Source: Rothia dentocariosa ATCC 17931 (GTDB taxonomy: Bacteria; Actinomycetota; Actinomycetes; Actinomycetales; Micrococcaceae). From it: a stretch of 64,000 nt of DNA. The stretch covers positions 1,612,001-1,676,000 of the forward strand of contig NC_014643.1 of the NCBI RefSeq assembly GCF_000164695.2. Direction: 5' to 3'. The stretch's first letter is position 1. Each line of letters opens with the position of its first letter. This document shows, one piece after another, positions 56,607 through 64,000 of the stretch. The notes beneath the pieces were generated by a model that did no database searches, had not been told where the DNA came from, and was given only the letters and a program-made list of their open reading frames with translations. The translations under genes were made by a program, and so were the position numbers.

Positions 56607-57371
56607 ATGAGTGAAAATACGTACATTGTCGAATATTCCCGACCCGAGGATGAACGCGCCGGAACCCACTTGGTGCTTCTGCTGCACGGGTACGGTTCGC
56701 ACGAGAAAGACCTGCTGTCGCTGGCTGAACATCTGCCGCAGGAGGGTGTCACCTATGCTGGGATGCGCGCCCCGCAGCCGGTAGGCACCCAGTTTTCGGC
56801 GGACACAACCGGTGCCCACATTCCCGCCGAGGCCATAGGCTACCAGTGGTACCCGCTTGATCAGCAGCTCAACGCGGATGTGCGGACCATAGAACAGGCC
56901 AGCGACTACGTGCTGGAGTGGGTCGAACAGCAAGAATCACACTACGCTTCGGTCGCGCTGGTGGGGTTCTCACAAGGCATGGCGGTGGCAACTTCTATGG
57001 TGCGGCATCGCCCAGGAAAATTTGCTGCACTGGTGGGGCTCTCCGGGTACGCGGTCGAATCGGACTCTCCTTATTTCAAGGACGACGAGCTCAAAGCCAC
57101 CGAGCTGCCCGTTTTCTTCGGCAGGGACCAGGAAGACCCTATTATTCCGCAGCCCTTTGTGGATTACACCTACGAGTGGATTCGCGCGTACACCGACGGC
57201 ATCAAAGTTCTGTATGCGGGTGCCGGGCACGGGGTAAGCGCCCTGGAAATACGGCACGTAGGCGAGTTCATCGACGTGAAGGTGCTGGGAAACGCGCCGC
57301 GCATCCGTGACGAGAAGGTTGCGGATGCAGCGGGTAACGCTGGGGTGTCAGATCAAGGGTCAGCCGACTAA
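56607..57371 (+). CDS. Alpha/beta hydrolase (carboxylesterase/phospholipase-like)
   Basis: 254 residues. LVLLLHGYGSHEKDLLSLAEHL gives the oxyanion region; nucleophilic Ser lies in VGFSQGMAVATSM; the Asp in FGRDQEDPIIP and His in AGAGHGVSA complete the triad. It belongs to the YpfH/Lyso-phospholipase group of small carboxylesterases. The C-terminal 30 residues are low complexity. Divergent from the TipAL-like gene with 95 bases between starts, so they could be co-regulated. Substrate unknown. Confidence 0.85.
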   Translation: MSENTYIVEYSRPEDERAGTHLVLLLHGYGSHEKDLLSLAEHLPQEGVTYAGMRAPQPVGTQFSADTTGAHIPAEAIGYQWYPLDQQLNADVRTIEQASDYVLEWVEQQESHYASVALVGFSQGMAVATSMVRHRPGKFAALVGLSGYAVESDSPYFKDDELKATELPVFFGRDQEDPIIPQPFVDYTYEWIRAYTDGIKVLYAGAGHGVSALEIRHVGEFIDVKVLGNAPRIRDEKVADAAGNAGVSDQGSAD

Positions 57372-57386
57372 AAGGACCTGAATAAA

Positions 57387-57441
57387 GCATTTTGGGTTGT
57401 ATAACGCACCGCAGGAAGGCGCGTTATACAACCCAAAATGC
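57387..57441. terminator. Perfect hairpin between convergent hydrolase and S4 genes
   Basis: A 21-base arm (GCATTTTGGG...AACGC) pairs perfectly with its partner at 57421-57441, and A/T residues extend the stem outward. Located between convergent genes. Confidence 0.8.
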
Positions 57442-57471
57442 GTTATTGCGGGAAGGGAAAGGACAGAAAAC

Positions 57472-57684
57472 CTAGTCCTGAGCCACCTGCACACTTACCC
57501 CGTTGAAGCTCACCGTATCGCCCGGATGCAGCTGTTTGCCCCGCGCCTCCTCAATCTGCCCATTGACCTTTACCAGCCCATGCTGGATTACTTCGCGTGC
57601 CTGCGCACCGTCTTCGACCAGATTAGCCAGCTTCAAAAACTGTCCCAGACGAATCATTTCGTCACGAATATAGATTTTCTCCAT
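57472..57684 (-). CDS. S4 domain RNA-binding protein (RlbA/YbcJ-like)
   Basis: 70 residues from the ATG at 57684 (MEKIYIRDEMIRLGQFLKLA); a frame ten codons longer is open but weaker. The S4 fold is plain: IRLGQFLKLANLVEDGAQAREVIQHGLVKVNGQIEEARGKQLHPGDTV. Such small proteins bind structured RNA, often ribosomal or tRNA, and help ribosome assembly or rescue. Single gene, ending in the convergent hairpin. Confidence 0.88.
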   Translation of the reverse strand: MEKIYIRDEMIRLGQFLKLANLVEDGAQAREVIQHGLVKVNGQIEEARGKQLHPGDTVSFNGVSVQVAQD

Positions 57685-57927
57685 GTCACCAGTGTATCGG
57701 CGGGAGGGCGCCATGTGCGGCAGTCATACTAACCCGCCACGTGTTCCTCATCTACACGCTCTAACTAAACACTGTCTACCGTTGCCCAGAAACTACACGG
57801 TAACGCAGGCATGCAATGATACCCTAGTATCTTGTACTTGTGACCGTATATCCCGGCGCTTACCGCGCGCGGAAGAACACTGAACTCACGCACGCCACAG
57901 CCGGTGGCGGGGCATAAAGGAGTAAAC

Positions 57928-59307
57928 ATGGCAGAAAAGTCCACTCTCGATAACGTTATTGCGCTCGCTAAGCGCCGCGGCTTCGTCTTCCAGGCGGGTG
58001 AAATCTACGGCGGTTCCCGCTCCGCATGGGATTACGGTCCCCTCGGCGTGGAGCTGAAAGAAAATATCCGTCAGCAGTGGTGGCAGCGTTTCGTGCGTTC
58101 ACGCGCGGATATGGTTGGGCTGGACTCTTCGGTAATCCTGCCTCGTCCGGTGTGGGAAGCATCCGGGCACGTGGCAACCTTTATGGATCCGCTGGTGGAA
58201 TGCCTCTCGTGCCACAGGCGCCAGCGCCAAGACCACCTGATTGAGGCTTTCGAAGCTAAAAAGGGGCGTGCACCTGAAAATATGGGTGAGGTTGTCTGCC
58301 CGAACTGCGGCACCCGCGGCGAATGGACCGAGCCGCAGAACTTTTCGGGCCTGTTGAAAACCTACCTGGGTCCTGTCGATAACGAGGAAGGGCTGCACTT
58401 TCTGCGCCCCGAAACCGCGCAGGGCATCTTCGTAAACTTCAACAACGTGGTAACCGCGGCCCGTAAACGTCCGCCCTTCGGTATCGGGCAGATCGGTAAG
58501 GCGTTCCGTAACGAGATCACCCCCGGCAACTTCATCTTCCGCACCCGCGAATTCGAGCAGATGGAAATCGAATACTTCGTTCACCCCGATGAAGCAGATA
58601 AGCACTTCAACGCATGGGTTGAAGACTGCTGGAATTGGTTTGTCGACCTGGGTATTAACCCCGAGAACATGCGCCGGTTCGATGTTCCTGAGGACGACCG
58701 TGCGCACTACTCGGCGGGCACCATCGACATTGAGTACCGTTTTGGTTTCCAAGGCGGCGAATGGGGCGAACTCATGGGTGTGGCAAACCGCACCGATTAT
58801 GACCTGGGCGTGCACAATGAACACTCGAACGCGAAGCTTGAATACTTTGACCAGGCCAGCGGCGAACGTTACGTGCCCTACGTTATCGAGCCTTCCTTTG
58901 GCCTGACACGCTCCATGATGGCGTTCCTCGTCGATGCTTACGTTGAGGATGAAGCCCCGAACACTAAGGGTGGCGTTGATAAGCGCGTGGTTCTTAAACT
59001 CGATCCGCGCCTGGCGCCTGTGAAGGCTGCCGTTCTGCCCCTGTCGAAGAAGCCCGAGCTCTCCGAGCCCGCCCACAAGTTGGCAGCCGATCTGTGCGGT
59101 GCCTGGAATATCGACTATGACGAGGCGGGGGCTATCGGTCGCCGTTATCGCCGCCAAGACGAAATCGGCACCCCGTTCTGCATTACCGTAGACTTCGATA
59201 CTTTGGAGGATCAGGCGGTCACCATCCGTGAGCGTGACACCATGAGCCAGGAGCGCGTGGCACTCGATCAGGTGAAGGCATACTTGGCGGCGCGTCTGGC
59301 TATATAG
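57928..59307 (+). CDS. glyS: Glycyl-tRNA synthetase (alpha2 type)
   Basis: 459 residues from the ATG at 57928 with AAAGGAG 6 bases upstream. Class II synthetase: motif 1 region, the [27 protein letters not shown] start, a Zn-like Cys set in [12 protein letters not shown] and [11 protein letters not shown], motif 2 [28 protein letters not shown], motif 3 [14 protein letters not shown] and the C-terminal anticodon-binding domain (about 360-459). It charges tRNA(Gly). No T-box leader is visible upstream. Confidence 0.97.
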   Translation: MAEKSTLDNVIALAKRRGFVFQAGEIYGGSRSAWDYGPLGVELKENIRQQWWQRFVRSRADMVGLDSSVILPRPVWEASGHVATFMDPLVECLSCHRRQRQDHLIEAFEAKKGRAPENMGEVVCPNCGTRGEWTEPQNFSGLLKTYLGPVDNEEGLHFLRPETAQGIFVNFNNVVTAARKRPPFGIGQIGKAFRNEITPGNFIFRTREFEQMEIEYFVHPDEADKHFNAWVEDCWNWFVDLGINPENMRRFDVPEDDRAHYSAGTIDIEYRFGFQGGEWGELMGVANRTDYDLGVHNEHSNAKLEYFDQASGERYVPYVIEPSFGLTRSMMAFLVDAYVEDEAPNTKGGVDKRVVLKLDPRLAPVKAAVLPLSKKPELSEPAHKLAADLCGAWNIDYDEAGAIGRRYRRQDEIGTPFCITVDFDTLEDQAVTIRERDTMSQERVALDQVKAYLAARLAI

Positions 59308-59471
59308 ATTCTTTTCAATATGTACATGGGTGGGGTTCTCTGCAACGGAGGGCCCCGCCAGTATTTTCAGGCAGTTACTAGGATCTGGTGCAGAACCTAG
59401 CCGATACGTACAATAGTGAGAACCCTATCCTCGCGGTGAAACCCGCGCACCCTGTGGAAGAAAGGCATCCC

Positions 59472-60452
59472 ATGAACACCTACGAATTTCGTCCATGGCG
59501 CGAAGGCGACGATTTAGAACTTCTGCAGGTGTGGGGAGATCCGCGAAGCGAGCAGGAGGCGCAGCAGCGCGCATCGTTCGGAGAGGCCTCGGACGCACCT
59601 TTTAGCCGGACCCTTGTGGTCACCGACTCGGGTGTGCCTATCGCCGCTGGTGTGGTGACCGCGTCACTTCTGCATCCACAACGCCTGTGGACCTATCTTG
59701 AGGTTGCCGAAGGGCACCGCCGCGCCGGGTTAGGTACCGAGCTTTTAGACCGGCTGCGTGAGATCGCCGCCGAAAACGGGCAGGTTCCGAACCTCCGCGT
59801 GAAGCTGGCACCATTTAGCACCGGCGAGGAATTTGCGCAGGCAAAGGGCATGAAAATGATTCAGCGCTCGCGTTTGGTTCATATTGATGCAGGCGCGATT
59901 CCGCCGGTGCCCCTGCGTGAGGATGAGAACGGCAAACCCACCCAGGCAATTGAGGATTTGGCGACCGGCTCGGTTGAGTTGACCTCAAAACTCTGGGAGT
60001 TCTACCGCGATTCACACGATTGGGATGTTCCCGCCGAGGTCGGGTTAGGGACCGTAAACCGGTATTTCCTCTCGGACGAGGCACGCGCCTTCGGGGCGTT
60101 GGTACTGCGCGATAACATTCAGCAGGCTGAGAAAGAGGGGAAGAAAGGCGAAATCATTGCCTTTGCGGTGAGTTATCACCCCTTTGAGACTGACCCCGCC
60201 GCCGCGCTGGTCGATGAGAATACCGCGACTGAGGTTTTGCTCGGATATGACATGCAGAACGAAGGCGCGGTCGAGGCTATTATGCAGCTTCTTTCGCTAT
60301 TGACGGCGCAGTACCCGGTGTTGGTTGAGGTAGACGACTCGATGACCGCTCTCGTAGAGGTAACCGATGCTCTTCTGCGTGCCGGAATCGCGAGCGTGGA
60401 AGGCGACCCAACCTACATTTACGCAAGCGATTATCCGGGTGCCGCTTCCTAA
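59472..60452 (+). CDS. GNAT family N-acetyltransferase
   Basis: 326 residues from the ATG at 59472 with GAAAGG upstream. The first half has the GNAT acetyl-CoA motif (EVAEGHRRAGLGTELLDRLREIAAENG, with the R/Q-x-x-G-x-A/G loop). A second, more degenerate GNAT-like half follows (about 165-326). Such tandem acetyltransferases modify small molecules or proteins; the substrate is not predictable. Confidence 0.8.
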   Translation: MNTYEFRPWREGDDLELLQVWGDPRSEQEAQQRASFGEASDAPFSRTLVVTDSGVPIAAGVVTASLLHPQRLWTYLEVAEGHRRAGLGTELLDRLREIAAENGQVPNLRVKLAPFSTGEEFAQAKGMKMIQRSRLVHIDAGAIPPVPLREDENGKPTQAIEDLATGSVELTSKLWEFYRDSHDWDVPAEVGLGTVNRYFLSDEARAFGALVLRDNIQQAEKEGKKGEIIAFAVSYHPFETDPAAALVDENTATEVLLGYDMQNEGAVEAIMQLLSLLTAQYPVLVEVDDSMTALVEVTDALLRAGIASVEGDPTYIYASDYPGAAS

Positions 60453-60593
60453 AGAACAAAGTGCCCAGAAGAGGCCCCAGAAAACTCGCAGCGTGAGGGC
60501 TTGACAACCTTGCCGAACGCTGACCGGTGCGCCTGTCGTGAACCGGGGTAGGTGCATCCGCGCCGATTTGCGTGTGTATGCCACAATATAGAG

Positions 60594-61760
60594 GTGAATT
60601 CTGAAGCCTCCCACCTGAAATTACCGCCGCTGAAACTCGGTAAACTGACCGTTGAAACGCCTGTAGTGCTCGCCCCGATGGCGGGTGTGACGAATAAGGC
60701 GTTCCGTCGTCTGTGCCGCGAGTACGGCGGTGGATTATATGTGACCGAGATGGTGACGGCGCGCGCCCTCGTGGAACGCAAACCCGAGTCGATGCGTATT
60801 ATCGAACACGATGCGGATGAGCAGATTCGCTCCATCCAGATTTACGGGGTAGACGCGGTTAACGTGGGTAAGGCTATTCGGCTGGTCGTGGAGGAAGACC
60901 GTGCGGATCATATCGACTTGAACTTTGGGTGCCCGGCGCCGAAAGTCACAAAACGCGGCGGCGGCGCGGCGCTTCCGTGGAAAACCGATCTCTTCACCGC
61001 GATTGTGCACACGGCGGTCAAAGAAGCATCGCGCAACGATATTCCCCTGACCATCAAGATGCGTAAAGGCATCGATGATGACCACATCACATTCCTTGAA
61101 TCCGCTAAGATCGCCCGGGATGCGGGAGTCGCCGCCATAGCCCTGCACGGGCGCACCGCTGCCCAGCACTATTCGGGAACAGCGGATTGGGACTCCATCG
61201 CGCAGCTTCGCGAGGCGATTTCAGACGTTCCCATCTTAGGCAACGGCGATATTTTTGCCGCTGAAGATGCCGTGCGTATGGTCGAACAGACCGGTGTGGA
61301 CGGCGTGGTGATTGGGCGCGGCTGCCAAGGGCGCCCGTGGCTTTTTGGCGATCTGCAGAATGCTTTTGAGGGTAGTACCGAGCGTATCCGACCTACTCTG
61401 AGTGAGGTTGCCGCAATGATTTACCGGCATGCCGAGCTGCTTGTTGAGACTTTTGCGGATGAGTACAAGGGACTGCGTGAGATCCGTAAACATGTTGCCT
61501 GGTATTTCAAGGGTTACCCGGTGGGCGGCGAGCTGCGTGCCAAGATGGCGACCGTACCTGATTTAGCGACTTTCCGCGAACTGCTGGGGCAGCTTGATCA
61601 CAGTATCGGGTATCCGGGGGCTGCGGTTGAAGGTTCGCGCGGCCGGGCCGGAAGTCCGAAGAAACCGCATCTGCCGGATGGGTGGCTTAATTCTCGTATT
61701 CTAGGGGATGCTGAAAGGCTTGGACTCGTGGAGGCGGAACTCGATATCTCGGGCGGATAA
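60594..61760 (+). CDS. dusB: tRNA-dihydrouridine synthase (Dus)
   Basis: 388 residues from the GTG at 60594; a longer frame to 60552 lacks support, and a CACAAT -10 candidate 6 bases before the GTG suggests a leaderless mRNA. FMN-binding TIM barrel: LAPMAGVTNKAFRRLCREYGGGL, the catalytic Cys in LNFGCPAPKVTKRGGGAAL, KMRKGIDDDH, ALHGRTAAQHYSG, and VVIGRGCQGRPWLFGDL. It reduces uridines in tRNA D-loops with NADPH. Upstream of dgt on the same strand, as in related genomes. Confidence 0.92.
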   Translation: MNSEASHLKLPPLKLGKLTVETPVVLAPMAGVTNKAFRRLCREYGGGLYVTEMVTARALVERKPESMRIIEHDADEQIRSIQIYGVDAVNVGKAIRLVVEEDRADHIDLNFGCPAPKVTKRGGGAALPWKTDLFTAIVHTAVKEASRNDIPLTIKMRKGIDDDHITFLESAKIARDAGVAAIALHGRTAAQHYSGTADWDSIAQLREAISDVPILGNGDIFAAEDAVRMVEQTGVDGVVIGRGCQGRPWLFGDLQNAFEGSTERIRPTLSEVAAMIYRHAELLVETFADEYKGLREIRKHVAWYFKGYPVGGELRAKMATVPDLATFRELLGQLDHSIGYPGAAVEGSRGRAGSPKKPHLPDGWLNSRILGDAERLGLVEAELDISGG

Positions 61761-61870
61761 TCGGTTGGAGTTTGTCGTAGTCTGATAAAAACATTGCGTC
61801 TGAGTGAAATAGTGCTTATATAGGTAGTAAACAATGTGCCAGACGCACCGGAAGCAGGAACGGAGGAGCG

Positions 61871-63232
61871 ATGACTCGCATTGCCGAAGAGGGGCAGGAA
61901 CGTTGGGAATGGAACCTGCCCGCAGGGTACACCCCCGACGATTCGGAACGCTGGGTGCCCGAAATACATCCGTTCCGGGATCGCACCCCCTTTGAACGTG
62001 ATCGTGCCCGTGTGCTTCACTCCTCAGCGCTGCGGCGTCTAGGCGCTAAAACCCAGGTTATGAACCCGGATACGGACGATTTCGTGCGTACCCGTCTCAC
62101 TCATTCCCTTGAAGTCGCCCAGGTCGGGCGCGAAGTGGGCGGGATGCTCGGATGCGATCCAGACGTAGTTGATACTGCTTGCCTCTCTCATGACCTGGGG
62201 CATCCGCCCTTTGGACATAACGGTGAACGTGCCCTGAACAAGCTCGCCGCCCATATGGGCGGGTTCGAGGGCAACGCCCAAACCCTTAGGCTGCTCAGCC
62301 GCCTTGAACCGAAAGTGATCGCCGAACATGACGTATCTGCGGGTCTGAACCTGACACGAGCATCCCTGGACGCAACCTGCAAATATCCGTGGACGCGCAC
62401 AGATGCACCACGTCGCGCAGATGGTACCCAAACCCACAAATTCGGTGTTTACGAGGATGACCTGCCGGTCTTTGAATGGTTCCGCGAGGGCGCGCGTGAT
62501 GCCGGGGTAGAGTCCCAGCGCAAATGCCTGGAAGCGCAGGTTATGGACCTTGCCGACGATATTTCATACTCGGTGCACGACGTTGAAGATGCAGTCTTCG
62601 GCGGGCACGTGCAGTTAGAACAGCTGCGTGAGGCGAAGCATCGGCAAGCCGTCTTCGACATGACCCGCCAATGGTATCTGCCAGCCGCTACTGACGAACA
62701 GCTGGATGCGGCACTCAGCCGGTTAGAGACCCTGAACCGGTGGGTTCCGTGCATGACCGGTTCGCGCGCCTCCCTAGCCCAGTTCAAGGGACTCACCAGT
62801 AAACTCATCGGTCGTTTCGCCTGGAGCGCTGTGGAAGCAACCCGTGAACGTTATGGGCGAAACACCCCGCTAACCCGCTACAGCGCCGAACTGATCGTAC
62901 CGGAAGATACCCGAGACGAAATCGCCGTCATGAAGGGGATCGCAACAGCATTCGTTATGACGGTTCGTGACGCCCAACCCCACTACGAACACCAGCACGA
63001 AATACTGGGTATTCTAGTTGAAGCGCTCTACGAAGATTCCCAGCGCGCAAACCCGCAGTATATCGACAGCATCTTCAGAACGGACTACGCGCAGCTGGGG
63101 ACTCATGACGACGATGCACGCCTGCGCCTTGTCATTGATCAAGTGGCATCCCTAACCGACAGGTCGGCGGTTGCGCTCTATAAACGCATTAACGGAACCC
63201 CCTGGATGCTGGGGGAGAAGCCCTTGTGGTAG
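61871..63232 (+). CDS. dgt: Deoxyguanosinetriphosphate triphosphohydrolase (dGTPase)
   Basis: 453 residues with GGAGGAGCG ahead of the ATG. HD-domain metal site: the first His in TRLTHSLEVAQVGREVG, then CLSHDLGHPPFGHNGE with the HD pair, and a later Asp in DLADDISYSVHDVEDA. The family cleaves dNTP to deoxynucleoside and triphosphate, adjusting dNTP pools and resisting some phages. dnaG follows by about 100 bases on the same strand, a common actinobacterial pairing. Confidence 0.95.
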   Translation: MTRIAEEGQERWEWNLPAGYTPDDSERWVPEIHPFRDRTPFERDRARVLHSSALRRLGAKTQVMNPDTDDFVRTRLTHSLEVAQVGREVGGMLGCDPDVVDTACLSHDLGHPPFGHNGERALNKLAAHMGGFEGNAQTLRLLSRLEPKVIAEHDVSAGLNLTRASLDATCKYPWTRTDAPRRADGTQTHKFGVYEDDLPVFEWFREGARDAGVESQRKCLEAQVMDLADDISYSVHDVEDAVFGGHVQLEQLREAKHRQAVFDMTRQWYLPAATDEQLDAALSRLETLNRWVPCMTGSRASLAQFKGLTSKLIGRFAWSAVEATRERYGRNTPLTRYSAELIVPEDTRDEIAVMKGIATAFVMTVRDAQPHYEHQHEILGILVEALYEDSQRANPQYIDSIFRTDYAQLGTHDDDARLRLVIDQVASLTDRSAVALYKRINGTPWMLGEKPLW

Positions 63233-63333
63233 CCGCAGCCTTCCACGCGGCAAAGACAAGACAGAGACCCGTGTATAGACGGGCATGAAATACCTAAAAC
63301 TGTATTACAGCACGGTGCAGCAGAAATGAGACG

Positions 63334-64000
63334 ATGGCTGGACTAATCCGCAAAGAAGACATTGATGAAGTACGCGCCCGTACCGACATCCGCGAAATCG
63401 TTGAGGGATACGTAACCCTCAAAGGTGCAGGTATCGGCGCGTACAAAGGGCTGTGCCCGTTCCACGACGAACGCACGCCCTCCTTCAACGTGCGCCCGCA
63501 AATGGGCACCTACCACTGCTTCGGATGCGGCGAATCCGGTGACGTCTACTCCTTCGTCATGGCGATGGAACACACCGGGTTTACCGAAACCGTTGAACGC
63601 TTAGCGGCGCGTATCGGCTACACCCTGCACTATGAAGGCGGAAACCCGCGAGACAGGTACGAAGCAAGCCTGCGCCGCCGACTTCTCGACGCACACAAAA
63701 TCGCCGCAGAATTCTTTGAACGCAGCCTCTACTCAGCGAACGCAGGGGAAGCACAACGCTTTCTCGGCGCTCGCGGGTTCGACCCAGCCGCCACCAAAAC
63801 CTTCGGGGTCGGATACGCCCCCCGCGGCTGGGACAATCTGCTCAAACATCTGCGTTCCCAAGGATTTACCGACGAGGAACTGCGCGCTACCGGTATGTTC
63901 TCTGAAGGGAACCGCGGCCTCTACGACCGTTTTCGTGGGCGCATCATCTGGCCCATCCGCACCATAGCGGGCGAAACCATCGGATTCGGTGCACGCCGTC
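63334..64000 (+). CDS. dnaG: DNA primase, 5' part
   Basis: The first 222 codons; the gene leaves the window. The CHC2 zinc-binding domain is clear: C41 and H44 in LCPFHDERTPSFNV, and the later Cys pair in YHCFGCGESGD. The following EAQRFLGARGFDP, FGVGYAPRGWDNLL and YDRFRGRIIWPI are the primase N-terminal and TOPRIM-entry motifs. It makes RNA primers at the replication fork. The ATG at 63334 lies about 100 bases after dgt; no strong ribosome site is seen. Confidence 0.95.
   Translation, partial: MAGLIRKEDIDEVRARTDIREIVEGYVTLKGAGIGAYKGLCPFHDERTPSFNVRPQMGTYHCFGCGESGDVYSFVMAMEHTGFTETVERLAARIGYTLHYEGGNPRDRYEASLRRRLLDAHKIAAEFFERSLYSANAGEAQRFLGARGFDPAATKTFGVGYAPRGWDNLLKHLRSQGFTDEELRATGMFSEGNRGLYDRFRGRIIWPIRTIAGETIGFGARR

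Noticed and set aside
57715..57927. T-box leader before glyS
   Set aside because: No T-box sequence (TGGNACCGCG) or specifier stem is visible; only a short GATAC...GTATC palindrome occurs.
58099..59157. 352-codon open frame antisense to glyS
   Set aside because: It lies entirely within a strongly conserved synthetase gene; the antisense product has no recognisable domain.

Overview
This is a chromosomal segment of a mid-GC actinobacterium, most likely Rothia (Micrococcaceae). The grounds are the actinobacterial gene set (AccA3/AccE/AccD acyl-CoA carboxylase parts, an Rv1264-type adenylate cyclase, an Rpf-like transglycosylase with LysM, GatCAB, a SAM-IV leader before metY, a TipAL-type MerR regulator), many GTG starts, promoters that sit directly on start codons (leaderless mRNAs), and moderate rather than very high GC. 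I found no rRNA, tRNA, CRISPR array, prophage or intact insertion sequence.

Layout. 1-6130 (minus strand): the 3' part of a family-2 glycosyltransferase, a CDP-alcohol phosphatidyltransferase, a very large secreted fibrinogen-like protein and a lipoprotein. 7058-14611: mfd, two small membrane proteins, an LpdA-like flavoprotein and an MHS-family transporter. 14852-31580: the conserved actinobacterial locus accA3-maf-accE-accD-birA-PH protein, here split by about 9.6 kb that carries a dicarboxylate/amino-acid symporter, a ygiB/ygiC-like pair, a DUF885 protein and two tandem Mrr-like restriction proteins, of which only one keeps its nuclease residues. 31746-36100: adenylate cyclase, PP2C phosphatase, ligA. 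36908-43144: Rpf/LysM protein, gatCAB and an ABC exporter. 43371-46748: oligopeptidase B with a duplicated 3' end, then an AT-rich Abi_2/AbiF-type HEPN gene preceded by a terminator-like hairpin. 47100-52042: a short-chain dehydrogenase, an orphan protein, an arsR-SRPBCC pair and an ABC-2 exporter operon, with a small family of palindromic repeats between them. 52623-55571: SAM-IV riboswitch-terminator, metY, metX. 55696-64000: TipAL-like regulator, esterase, S4 protein, glyS, GNAT, dus, dgt and the start of dnaG.

How the genes fit together. The acc genes and birA encode most parts of a biotin-dependent acyl-CoA carboxylase and its biotinyl ligase. metY/metX carry out acetylhomoserine-based methionine synthesis under SAM control. 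gatCAB makes correctly charged Gln- and/or Asn-tRNA. mfd, ligA, dgt and dnaG serve DNA repair, the dNTP pool and replication.

The best candidates for something new are the two Mrr-like genes (23515-27151) and the AbiF-like gene with its leader hairpin (about 45700-46774).
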